A stretch of 64,000 bases of DNA from Streptomyces sp. MUM 2J. GTDB taxonomy: Bacteria > Actinomycetota > Actinomycetes > Streptomycetales > Streptomycetaceae. The DNA lies in the NCBI RefSeq assembly GCF_022414535.1, contig NZ_JADWYM010000008.1:1-64000 (forward strand), given 5' to 3'. The notes beneath the pieces are model-generated. The model had not been told where the DNA came from and did no database searches. It worked only from the letters and a program-made list of their open reading frames with translations. Of this stretch, positions 35,810 to 43,111 are shown piece after piece (the stretch's first letter is position 1; each line of letters starts with the position of its first letter). The translations under genes were made by a program, and so were the position numbers.

Positions 35810-37174
35810 TCACCGGTACGATCCGCCCTGGTCGTGCGGGCCGCCGCCGTGCGGTGTGCCGTCGTGACCGGGCCGGGTGAACTGCCGGTTGCCGTGAGGA
35901 GGCTGGTGCATGGGGGCGCCGGGCGGTGGCGGTGGCGTGGTCCGATGACGGCGCCTACGGGTGACGGCCGCTCCGGCGGCGGCGAGGACTGCCGCCGCAC
36001 CGACGCCGAGTACGACCCACAGGGTGCTGCTGCCGGAGTCCTCTGCGGCCGAGGTGTTGGAGCCGGTGCCGTCATCGCCATCGCCCCTGGCCGGCGCTCC
36101 TCCGCCCTGCGCCTCGGACGCGCTCGCCGACGGGACCGGTGACTTCTCCGCTGCCGCCTTGAGATCGGGGAGGGGGTAGACGTCCGCCGGGCCGGGATCG
36201 CCGGGGTTCTGCAGGGCGATGCGGGGACGGACGATGCCGTAGCCGATGGAGTCGTTGCGCTTGGCTCCGTCGGTGGGCGCGCCGATCGTGTTCAGCATGA
36301 CGCGCAGGATCTGGTTGTTCGTCCAGGTCGGATGCTTGGACCAGATCAGGGCTGCGCTCGCGGAGGCCAGGGCGGTGGCGTCACTGGTGCCGTCCCCCTT
36401 GCACAACCCGGTCTTGCCGCCGCATGCATGGACCATTTCCTCCCCGGGAGCGGCCATGTCCACCTGCGAGCCATACTCGGAAAAGGAACTGCGCCGGAGG
36501 TTCTTGCCGATCGAACCAACACCCACGACACCGGGGGTTGCGGCCGGATAGAGAACAGGGTTTCCTTCGTCTCCGCTGTTGCCCACCGCTCCGAACACCA
36601 ACGAGCCTTGCTCCAAGGCGTACTTCACCGCGTTGCTCAAGCTTGCATCGTTGTAGGAAGTACCCATGGAAATGTTGACGACTTTGGCACCGTGGTCGAC
36701 TGCATAGCGGATCCCGTCCGCGAAGCTCGAAGCCGACAGGAACGGGTTGTACTCGCCTCGGCCCGGCACCCGAATCGGGAGGATCTTGGTGCCTGGCGCT
36801 AGTCCGAATGCACCCTTTCCCCCTCCGTAAGCACCCGTACCGGCGATGAGTCCGGCCATGCTTGTGCCGTGGCCGTCCAAATCCGTGTGCTCGTCACCTG
36901 ATGCCTCAGAAGGAGCCAGGTCGAGGCCGTCAAGAATTCGTCCCTTGAGATCCGGATTGGTCGGGTCGACCCCGCTGTCGATGACTGCAACCGTGACACC
37001 CTTGCCCGTGCTGGTCCGCCACATCTCGTCGGCATGCATGGCATCCAGGTGCCACTGCAGCGACCGGGTCGTGTCCGCTTGAGCCAAGGCGGCCGAACTG
37101 CCCACCAGCAGAAGAGCAGCAAGTGCTGAAGCGGCGGTCCGGAACCGACCGCGCCCTGTTCTGATGGTGGGCAT
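35810..37174 (-). CDS. mycP: Mycosin-like subtilisin protease of a type VII secretion locus
   Basis: A 454-aa membrane-anchored serine protease. A signal peptide (about 1-33, AALLLVGSSAALAQA) is followed by the S8 domain with Asp66 (VIDSGVD), His102 (DGHGTSMAGL), oxyanion Asn199 (GNSGDEG) and Ser264 (GTSDATALAS). A linker rich in Ser, Ala and Gly leads to a C-terminal helix (about 385-408, STLWVVLGVGAAAVLAAAGAAV) and a basic, Pro/His-rich tail. This is the MycP architecture of ESX systems. GTSDATALAS replaces the more common GTSxAAP after the nucleophile. It lies 29 bp downstream of the WxG-protein gene. The gene's third-position GC is visibly lower than that of its neighbours outside the operon. 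No core EccB/EccC/EccD genes are in the window. Confidence 0.88.
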   Translation of the reverse strand: MPTIRTGRGRFRTAASALAALLLVGSSAALAQADTTRSLQWHLDAMHADEMWRTSTGKGVTVAVIDSGVDPTNPDLKGRILDGLDLAPSEASGDEHTDLDGHGTSMAGLIAGTGAYGGGKGAFGLAPGTKILPIRVPGRGEYNPFLSASSFADGIRYAVDHGAKVVNISMGTSYNDASLSNAVKYALEQGSLVFGAVGNSGDEGNPVLYPAATPGVVGVGSIGKNLRRSSFSEYGSQVDMAAPGEEMVHACGGKTGLCKGDGTSDATALASASAALIWSKHPTWTNNQILRVMLNTIGAPTDGAKRNDSIGYGIVRPRIALQNPGDPGPADVYPLPDLKAAAEKSPVPSASASEAQGGGAPARGDGDDGTGSNTSAAEDSGSSTLWVVLGVGAAAVLAAAGAAVTRRRRHRTTPPPPPGAPMHQPPHGNRQFTRPGHDGTPHGGGPHDQGGSYR

Positions 37175-37203
37175 GTACGTCCCTCTCCTGTGTCTGTCGT
37201 ACG

Positions 37204-38889
37204 TCAGTCGGCAGCCGACGAGGGGTTGCGGCGATCAGTCTGCTGCTTCTTGCGCTGCTGAGCTCCACTGGTCGAACCAGTGACGCTGCGGGCACCACTA
37301 CGATCGCGGCTGTCGCTGGGCGTGCCGCCGGAGATGCCTCCGCGTGTGGGTGCGGACGGTACCGGCGCACCGGGGCGAGCGGGAGCGCGTCCCGTTTGCT
37401 GCGGCGCCCCGCCGACCACGCCGCTCTGCGGGGTGGACATGGGACGTCCCGTGTTCGTCGTGCCTCCGGGGCGTGCAGTCGTCGGCGACCCGCTCGGTCG
37501 TGCCGTGGACGAGCGCCCAGCCGTCGCCCCACGGTTGCCGGCGGCTTCTCCCCCGACGACCGTCCCACCCGGCAAGCGGCTCGACGGTCGGCCCGCAGCA
37601 GGCGTGGCGCCCGGACGGCCTCCGGCGATGCCCTGATTGCTCGGGCGTCCGCCCGTGACGCCGGAACCCGACGGGCGTCCGCCCGAAGCTCCGAGACCGC
37701 TTGAACGGCCTCCCGTGACACCTGGATTGGTCGGGCGGCCGGCTGCGCCTCCGTTGGCAGACGGAACGCCGCGCCCCAGGTTCTGGCCGGGAAGCGCCCT
37801 GCCTCTGGCTGTGCCGGATGCCGGTCCATGGGGGAACTGGCCCGTTCCCCCGGTGCTGCGACCACGCGGGAGCCCTGTGTTTCCCTGGCCGGGCGCAGTA
37901 GCAGTGCGACCGCTTGTGACCTGCTTTCCAGTCCCGCCCGAAACTGATGGCATACGCCCGTTTCGGCTGGAGTTGGGCGGGACCCCGGTCGCAGGCAGCG
38001 GAAAGGGTGTTTCGGGACGAGCAGGTGTGGGCTGCCCTGATGACGGCACAAGACCGGTTCCTGGAGCGGGACGCTGAGTCTCCGAAAGAGTGCCCACAGA
38101 ATCGATCTCGACATGCGCTGGTCTGTCGATACTGACCGGCCGATGAGTATCGGCCGGAATCGGGCCCGCGGGACGCATTTCACTGGTGTGTCCCGGTGTC
38201 GCGACGTGTCCCGGCACACCTGCTGCTGAGCTGCCGGCACTCGCGGCTGCCGCGCCCGTCCCCGCGCCGCCCGTTCCTCCACTCCCAGGGCGGGTCAGAT
38301 CCTCGGGCTTCTCCAAGCTCAGACCCGACGGCGGCGGTGGGAACTTGGGCCGGTGCAAGCCGTTCATCTCCCGGGAGGACACGTCGTACGCGGAGGTCAG
38401 CTTTCGCATCTCGACGGCCGCCTCCTGGCGGGTCTTCTCCTTGCTCGCCGCCAGTGCCGCGAGATCCGCGCTGGCCCTGGACCCGACGGCGGCGGCGTCG
38501 GGGTCGTTGTGGTGGGCGCGGGCCGCGGCCAGGTTGGCCGAGGCACTCGGCTCGTCGCGGGGGATGGACACCTTCGCCGTGGCGATGGCGACCGAGGCGT
38601 GGGACATCCACGTCGCGGAGTCGTCACTGAAGTCGGCGAGTCGCAGGGCGGAGTTGGCGAGGTCTGCGGCCCAGGTGCGGAAGGCGTCCGCGCCGTCGCC
38701 CTTCCACTCCACCCACTGCGGACGGAACTTCAGCTCCGTCGCGATCTTGCGGATTTCCGTCGCCGCCTTGGTCAGCTTGTCAGCGGCGCCCTGGACCGTG
38801 CCGCTGTTGGCCTGGTCCAGCCACGCCAGCATCTGCTCGTGGCTCATCCCGTCGAAGGACGTGCCCTCACCGGACCCGTTGCCTGCCAT
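37204..38889 (-). CDS. WxG/PPE-like secreted-type protein with low-complexity tail
   Basis: A 561-aa protein. The first ~190 residues are helical, with the WxG motif in WVEWKGDGADAFRTWAADL (about residues 59-77) and long helices after it, as in type VII secretion substrates of the WXG100/PPE group. The rest is Pro/Gly/Arg/Ser/Thr-rich with a repeat of the type GGRPSGSG, GGRPSNQG, GGRPGATP. This resembles the long EspB/PPE-like proteins of Streptomyces ESX loci. No signal peptide. The ATG at 38889 has GGGGAG eight bases upstream. It sits between the helical partner gene (37 bp upstream) and mycosin. Confidence 0.75.
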   Translation of the reverse strand: MAGNGSGEGTSFDGMSHEQMLAWLDQANSGTVQGAADKLTKAATEIRKIATELKFRPQWVEWKGDGADAFRTWAADLANSALRLADFSDDSATWMSHASVAIATAKVSIPRDEPSASANLAAARAHHNDPDAAAVGSRASADLAALAASKEKTRQEAAVEMRKLTSAYDVSSREMNGLHRPKFPPPPSGLSLEKPEDLTRPGSGGTGGAGTGAAAASAGSSAAGVPGHVATPGHTSEMRPAGPIPADTHRPVSIDRPAHVEIDSVGTLSETQRPAPGTGLVPSSGQPTPARPETPFPLPATGVPPNSSRNGRMPSVSGGTGKQVTSGRTATAPGQGNTGLPRGRSTGGTGQFPHGPASGTARGRALPGQNLGRGVPSANGGAAGRPTNPGVTGGRSSGLGASGGRPSGSGVTGGRPSNQGIAGGRPGATPAAGRPSSRLPGGTVVGGEAAGNRGATAGRSSTARPSGSPTTARPGGTTNTGRPMSTPQSGVVGGAPQQTGRAPARPGAPVPSAPTRGGISGGTPSDSRDRSGARSVTGSTSGAQQRKKQQTDRRNPSSAAD

Positions 38890-38926
38890 CAGCTGTCTCC
38901 CCGTTCCCGTCGTCCGTGCATCCGCG

Positions 38927-39463
38927 TCAGATCGTGCCGCCCGGGTCGCCGGCCGGCGGCTTCTCACCGCCGCCACTGCCCCCGCCCTGGGCGCCGTGGT
39001 TCTTGGCGTGCTCCGGGTCGTACGAGCCGCCGTAGTGCTTCGTCATCTCCACGTCGATCGCAGCCATGCGATTGCGAACGTCCTCGTCCATGTTGTCGTA
39101 GCCCTTGTGCGAGGCGAGGACCGCGATGGACATCGCCTCCATGCAGTCCGAGAACAACTTGGAGAACGTCTCCAGGTCGGCGATGACCTGCGCGTACGAC
39201 CTGTGGAGGGCTGCCGCCTCGACCCACGATCCGTCGCCGCCGCCGAACTGGTGGCGCACGACCTGGTCCTGTCCCACTCGCTTGGCGCCGGCCTGCGACT
39301 CCTTGAGATCGCGGACGAGTTCGTCGATCCGCTGCCGGAACTTCGTGAACGACGTGAACTCGACCTCGATGTCGTGAACCGCGTGCTTCGCTGTGTCGAA
39401 GACGTTGGACAGCCAGGGCCAACCCGTCGCACCCGACGATCCGCCGCTGTCGCTCGGCAGCAC
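38927..39463 (-). CDS. Helical protein of the type VII-like operon
   Basis: A 178-aa mostly helical protein, first gene of the operon. The core (FDTAKHAVHDIEVEFTSFTKFRQRIDELVRDLKESQAGAKRVG, then WVEAAALHRSYAQVIADLETFSKLFSDCMEAMSIAVLAS) looks like a two-helix hairpin as in WXG100/LXG proteins, although the W-x-G turn is not evident. A Gly/Pro-rich tail follows. By position it could be a partner or chaperone of the next protein. I do not recognise a named family. The GTG start is at 39463; the 221-bp region upstream is the likely promoter. Confidence 0.65.
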   Translation of the reverse strand: MLPSDSGGSSGATGWPWLSNVFDTAKHAVHDIEVEFTSFTKFRQRIDELVRDLKESQAGAKRVGQDQVVRHQFGGGDGSWVEAAALHRSYAQVIADLETFSKLFSDCMEAMSIAVLASHKGYDNMDEDVRNRMAAIDVEMTKHYGGSYDPEHAKNHGAQGGGSGGGEKPPAGDPGGTI

Positions 39464-39684
39464 TGGTACCTCCCCGTTCCCCGTTCGGTCTTCGGATCAG
39501 ACAAGACCGCGCTCATTACTTTAGCGATCAGCTGTGACAGACGTGTGGCGGGTGCTGTGGTGAGCGGTGAGCATTCGGCCACCACGGTCGAGTTCCGGCT
39601 CCTCCACACCAGGTCTACCAGTGAGGGCGCACCGCCGTGACGAAGTGACTACGGTCGACAAGTGGCCGGTGCAGGAAGGGGGCG

Positions 39685-40071
39685 GTGGGCTTGCCGCGGC
39701 AATGGCTCGACGGGCAGGGCACGTTGGTGGTCGAAGCGGGCGGCGCGGGGGCGGTGTGCGAGGTCCCGCTGGAGATCGCGGCCTCGTACCGGGCGCGCAC
39801 CAAGGGGCTGCTCGGACGGACTTCGGTCGACGGGGCGATGCTGCTGTCGCCGGCGAACAGCGTGCACACCTTCCGTATGCGGATGCCGATCGACGTCGCC
39901 TACCTCGACCGCCACCTGAGCGTCGTCGCCGTGCGGACGATGCGGCCCGGGCGGCTCGGGCTGCCCCGGCTCCGGGCCCGGCACGTGCTGGAGGCGGAAG
40001 CGGGGGTCATGGCGGGGTGGGGGGTGCGCGTCGGGGCGCGGGTGCGGGTCGAAGCCGTTCGGCCGCGCTGA
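39685..40071 (+). CDS. DUF192 domain protein
   Basis: A 128-aa protein of the DUF192 family. The signature is present: VPLEIAASYRARTKGLLGRTSVDGAMLLSP, then VHTFRMRMPIDVAYLDRHLSVVAVRTMRPGRLGLPRLRARHVLEAEAG. The family is widespread, often secreted in other phyla, and has no settled function; here no signal peptide is evident. The GTG start follows a GGAAGGGGGC purine tract. It is the only plus-strand gene in an otherwise minus-strand stretch and faces the end of the Tad operon. Confidence 0.85.
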   Translation: MGLPRQWLDGQGTLVVEAGGAGAVCEVPLEIAASYRARTKGLLGRTSVDGAMLLSPANSVHTFRMRMPIDVAYLDRHLSVVAVRTMRPGRLGLPRLRARHVLEAEAGVMAGWGVRVGARVRVEAVRPR

Positions 40072-40104
40072 GGGGCGTTCTGCTTCTGCTGTGCGGGGGC
40101 GGCT

Positions 40105-40120
40105 GCCCGCGTTCGCGGGC
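40105..40120. terminator. Hairpin between the DUF192 gene and the Tad operon end
   Basis: GCCCGCG-TT-CGCGGGC, a perfect 7-bp stem with a 2-base gap, between two convergent genes. Confidence 0.5.
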
Positions 40121-40179
40121 TGCGGGAGCATGCGGGCCCCTGACGGGTTCCCCGGTTCGCTCGGGCCGTCCGCTCAGGA

Positions 40180-40815
40180 CTAGGTGCGCGGGAACGTGAC
40201 CTCCACCCTGCGGTTCTTCCTGCGGCCCTCCTCCGTCGCGTTCGAGGCGATCGGGTACTGCTCGCCGTAGCCACGGACCTCGAAGGTGATGCTCGGGGCG
40301 TTCAGGTCGTCGTCGAGAGCGTCCTGCACGGCATTCGCGCGCTGCTTGGACAGGACGTCGCCGTGGGCGGAGGAACCCAGGTTGTCGGTGAAACCGAAGA
40401 CCCTGATGCGTGACGCGTTCTGCTTCTTGATCTCCTCCGCGATCGCCCTGATCCTCGCCCGCGCCTGACCGCCCAGCTTCGCGCTGTCCTTGCCGAACAA
40501 CACCTCCGCCTGCAGGGCGAACTTCACGTCGGCGTTGGTGTCCTCGCGGCGTTCGTCGCCCGACTGGTCCTCGACGACCGACTTGATGTCCAGCACCTTC
40601 GGCTCGGCGAGCGTGGCCCCCTCGGGGAGCTTCAGATCCGGGTCCGTGGGGTCGACCTTCACGGGGGCGGCGGCGCTCGGTTCCGTGCCCGGGGGAACGC
40701 CGGGGGTGTCGTCGGCGTGGGCGGGGGTGGTGCCGCCGTAGAGGGTGGCGGTGAGGAGGAGGGTCGCGGTCACGCCCAGGGGGACGGTACAGGTGCGGGT
40801 CATTCCCAGCCTCAC
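40180..40815 (-). CDS. OmpA-family (peptidoglycan-binding) protein at the end of the Tad operon
   Basis: A 211-aa exported protein. The GTG start overlaps the stop of the preceding lipoprotein gene (GTGA), and a signal peptide follows (VTATLLLTATLYGG...AHA). The C-terminal half is an OmpA/MotB domain: FGKDSAKLGGQARARIRAIAEEI, IRVFGFTDNLGSSAHGDVLSKQRANAVQDAL and VRGYGEQYPIASNATEEGRRKNRRVEV, with the Asp and Arg that bind diaminopimelate. In a Gram-positive it would hold the appendage machinery to the wall. OmpA-type proteins also occur in Tad loci of proteobacteria (TadF/RcpB-like roles). Confidence 0.88.
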   Translation of the reverse strand: MRLGMTRTCTVPLGVTATLLLTATLYGGTTPAHADDTPGVPPGTEPSAAAPVKVDPTDPDLKLPEGATLAEPKVLDIKSVVEDQSGDERREDTNADVKFALQAEVLFGKDSAKLGGQARARIRAIAEEIKKQNASRIRVFGFTDNLGSSAHGDVLSKQRANAVQDALDDDLNAPSITFEVRGYGEQYPIASNATEEGRRKNRRVEVTFPRT

Positions 40816-41393
40816 CCGCTGATCTGAACGGGGGCGGATGCGAACATCGGCAGCTCGAAGGTGACTTCGGTGACGTTCGACGGCGGAGCCGGGAACTGCA
40901 TGAATACCGGAAGCGACTCACCGGACCTGACGGTTGCGATGCCGGTGGTGGTGAGGGGGCGGCCATCCGTGTCACGCAGCACGTAGTAGCGCTTCTTGCC
41001 CTTGGAATCCACCAGGGTCGCCCCGCCCAGGGACCGGCCGTGGCGTAGCACTTCCGTTTCATTGCCGCTCAACTGTGCTGGAATGACGGCTGACTTGCCG
41101 CTGTCGTTCTTCAGGTTCCCGCTGACGGTGACGAAGCCTCCCGAGTCGCGCGCGACGGACGTAATCTGCAGGAGCAGACCGGTCGGCCCCTTCACCTCTG
41201 CGAGAGGAACGTCGGACTGGCCTTCTTGGGTACTTGGTTTGGATCCTGTGTCCTTGGAAGCGGATGCGGCCTTCTGCGGCTTCTCGTCGTCACCACCCCC
41301 GCTGCCGCAGCCGGCCACTCCGAGGGCCAGACCGGTCGCAACAGCCAGCGTGACCACCCCCCTGCGGGCCTTCGCAGTGAACCGAATGCTCAT
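40812..41393 (-). CDS. Lipoprotein of the Tad operon
   Basis: A 193-aa predicted lipoprotein with a basic start, hydrophobic helix and lipobox GVAGC (acylated Cys29). It is followed by a Gly/Ser/Lys-rich linker and a beta-rich domain (LLLQITSVARDSGGFVTVSGNLKND, LPVFMQFPAPPSNVTEVTFELPMF) resembling extracellular immunoglobulin-like or DUF4352-type folds. I cannot assign a function. The codon usage has lower third-position GC than the tad motor genes. It is 37 bp downstream of the TadE/G-like gene and coupled to the OmpA gene. Confidence 0.75.
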   Translation of the reverse strand: MSIRFTAKARRGVVTLAVATGLALGVAGCGSGGGDDEKPQKAASASKDTGSKPSTQEGQSDVPLAEVKGPTGLLLQITSVARDSGGFVTVSGNLKNDSGKSAVIPAQLSGNETEVLRHGRSLGGATLVDSKGKKRYYVLRDTDGRPLTTTGIATVRSGESLPVFMQFPAPPSNVTEVTFELPMFASAPVQISG

Positions 41394-41430
41394 TGCTCAG
41401 CTTCCTTCTTCCCTCGTGATGGTGCGTTCG

Positions 41431-42027
41431 TCAGCCGACCAAATGGACGTCGAACAGGTCCTGTGGCTCGGGGAGCAGTCCGGTGTCTTCGGGATCAAGA
41501 TCCCAGTCTCCGTCCTCGCATGCCAGCCGGGGCAGCGTGTCGGGTTCTGCGTCCGGCTCCGGGAGTTGGAACGCGCAGAGTGGCTGGATGACGGCGGTGG
41601 CCCATGCCTGAGCATGCTGGCGTTCCGTGCCGGGGACGATCGATTTGCCGACTGCCTTGGCGTTCTCGACCTCCACCCTGTAGCCGAGAGGACCCGTCGG
41701 TTCGCAGTTCCGCACGCGTGCGCCGTTCTGGCCGGCCAACTGGTGGGCCCGCCAGCACGACGGGGCCACAGTTACGTTTCCGTCGAAGATCTTCTGCCAC
41801 TTGCCGGGGTCACCCAGGTTGGTGCGCCATTGAGCAGCGAGTTGATCCCTGGTGTCCTGAGCCGCCGCGAGCGCCGCGGCGTCGGCGGCGGTTTGAGCGC
41901 CGTTCCGGTTGGCCGCGGCCTGGCCGACGGCGAAGTAGGCCAACGCAAGCAGGAGCAGGCCCCCCACCACGGTGATGTAGATGGGAAAGGCCTGCCCTTG
42001 GTCGCCGAACCGGCCCGGGGGCGTCAG
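41431..42027 (-). CDS. TadE/TadG-like pseudopilin (likely CTG start)
   Basis: A 198-aa protein with the N-terminal prepilin-like signature GDQGQAFPIYITVVGGLLLLALAYFAV, followed by NRNGAQTAADAAALAAAQDTRDQLA, the pattern of the TadG group. Cysteines are present downstream. No ATG or GTG in the right place exists; the best start is a CTG at 42027 that overlaps the pilin stop codon (CTGA), giving LTPPGRFGDQG. A longer read would run in the pilin gene's other frame. The signal would be cleaved by a type IV prepilin peptidase, which is not encoded in the window. It is placed after the Flp-type pilin in the operon. Confidence 0.75.
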   Translation of the reverse strand: MTPPGRFGDQGQAFPIYITVVGGLLLLALAYFAVGQAAANRNGAQTAADAAALAAAQDTRDQLAAQWRTNLGDPGKWQKIFDGNVTVAPSCWRAHQLAGQNGARVRNCEPTGPLGYRVEVENAKAVGKSIVPGTERQHAQAWATAVIQPLCAFQLPEPDAEPDTLPRLACEDGDWDLDPEDTGLLPEPQDLFDVHLVG

Positions 42028-42242
42028 CCGTTGCCGATGACCTCGTTGATCTTGTCCGTGATGGCGTTGAAGATCGTCTGACCGATGTCCGTCCCCGTGA
42101 TGGCCAGCACGATCGCGACGACCACCGCGATGATCCCCAGATACTCCACCGCGGTCTGCCCCGCGTCCTCGCGGGCGGCCCGGGTGGTGCGCGCGGCGTG
42201 GGTTCGCAGGTAGGTGACCGTGGAGTTGATCCAGTTGCTCAT
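42024..42242 (-). CDS. flp: Flp-type major pilin
   Basis: A 72-aa precursor of a small pilin. The N-terminal leader (about 1-27, basic: TYLRTHAARTTRAAREDAG) is followed by the Flp signature GQTAVEYLGIIAVVVAIVLAITGTDIG and a short C-terminal tail (NAITDKINEVIGNG). The Glu-Tyr pair of the mature N-terminus (VEYLG) is intact, as required for assembly. The ATG at 42242 has GGAGGGG six bases upstream. It is expected to be cleaved by TadV and assembled by TadA/B/C encoded upstream in the same operon. Its stop overlaps the start of the next gene. Confidence 0.88.
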   Translation of the reverse strand: MSNWINSTVTYLRTHAARTTRAAREDAGQTAVEYLGIIAVVVAIVLAITGTDIGQTIFNAITDKINEVIGNG

Positions 42243-42376
42243 GGTGTTCCCCTCCGGGTGTCTCGGCTTGCGCACCGTAGGCGGGGAGTCGGGTGGGTGT
42301 CGAGGGTCCCCGGGCCCAAAGGCGGGCCCAGTGCCGGGGGTTGCGGGGCGTGCCGCGGTTGCCGTTCACGTCCTCC

Positions 42377-43111
42377 TCACCCCCGTGCCGTTCCGAGCCA
42401 CTTCGCGGTCGCCTGGGCGCGGCTGGCGCTGTCGAGCTTGGCGAAGATGCGGTTGATGTGGTTCTTGACGGTCTTTTCGCTGATGAAGCAGGCGGCGGCG
42501 ATCTGCTGGTTGGTCATGCCGGAGGCGATGAGGTCCATGATCTCCGCCTCCCTCGTGCTGAGTTGTCCCCGGATCCTGCTCGACGACTGTCCCACAAGTC
42601 GTTGCATTAGCGAAAGCGGTTTGAGGGAAGTGGCTACCCCTAACGAATCTGACTGGATGTCAATGTGTGCAGTTGCACTGCGGTCGTCTCTCAGGTGGGT
42701 CAGGAGTGCCAGGGTCGCGGTGGGGGTGACGTGGGGGCGGCCCTGCGCCACGTCCCGTACCGCCGTGATCAACTGGTCCTCCGTGAACTCGCCGTGCACC
42801 AGGTAGCCCCCGGCACCCAGGCGGAGGGCCTCCCGGACGGTGTCCGACTCGCCGCTGTAGGTCAGCATCAGGACCGGGGCGACGGATGTCAGGTGGGGCA
42901 GGGCGGTCAGACCGTCCGTGCCGGGCATGCGGACGTCGAGGAGGACCGCGTCGGGGCGGTGGCGGTCGGCTGCCCGGCAGGCCTGGTGACCGTCCGCGGC
43001 CTCGGCCACGACCGTGAGGCCGGCGTGGGCGGAGAGCAGGGCGGTCAGGCCCGCGCGGACCACGGGGTTGTCGTCGGCGACGACGACCCTCAGGGGCGGC
43101 TGGGCGCTCAT
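42377..43111 (-). CDS. LuxR-type response regulator with a TTA codon
   Basis: A 244-aa NarL/FixJ-type regulator of the Tad locus. The receiver has Asp13/Asp14 and the phospho-acceptor Asp59 (VLLDVRMPGTDG), with Thr84; the conserved Lys near residue 105 is replaced by His106 (GGYLVHGEF). The LuxR helix-turn-helix is LSTREAEIMDLIASGMTNQQIAAACFISEKTVKNHINRIF. The linker between (residues about 140-175) is encoded by only 50% GC DNA (42601-42680) and includes Leu157 as TTA (42641-42643), which implies bldA dependence. It starts inside the kinase stop (ATGA) with an AAGGAG site. Confidence 0.92.
   Translation of the reverse strand: MSAQPPLRVVVADDNPVVRAGLTALLSAHAGLTVVAEAADGHQACRAADRHRPDAVLLDVRMPGTDGLTALPHLTSVAPVLMLTYSGESDTVREALRLGAGGYLVHGEFTEDQLITAVRDVAQGRPHVTPTATLALLTHLRDDRSATAHIDIQSDSLGVATSLKPLSLMQRLVGQSSSRIRGQLSTREAEIMDLIASGMTNQQIAAACFISEKTVKNHINRIFAKLDSASRAQATAKWLGTARG

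Noticed and set aside
36828-36830. A TTA triplet on the minus strand in the mycosin gene
   Set aside because: It is out of frame; the codons there read Ala-Tyr-Gly.
41162-41164. A TTA triplet in the lipoprotein gene
   Set aside because: Out of frame with the ATG at 41393.
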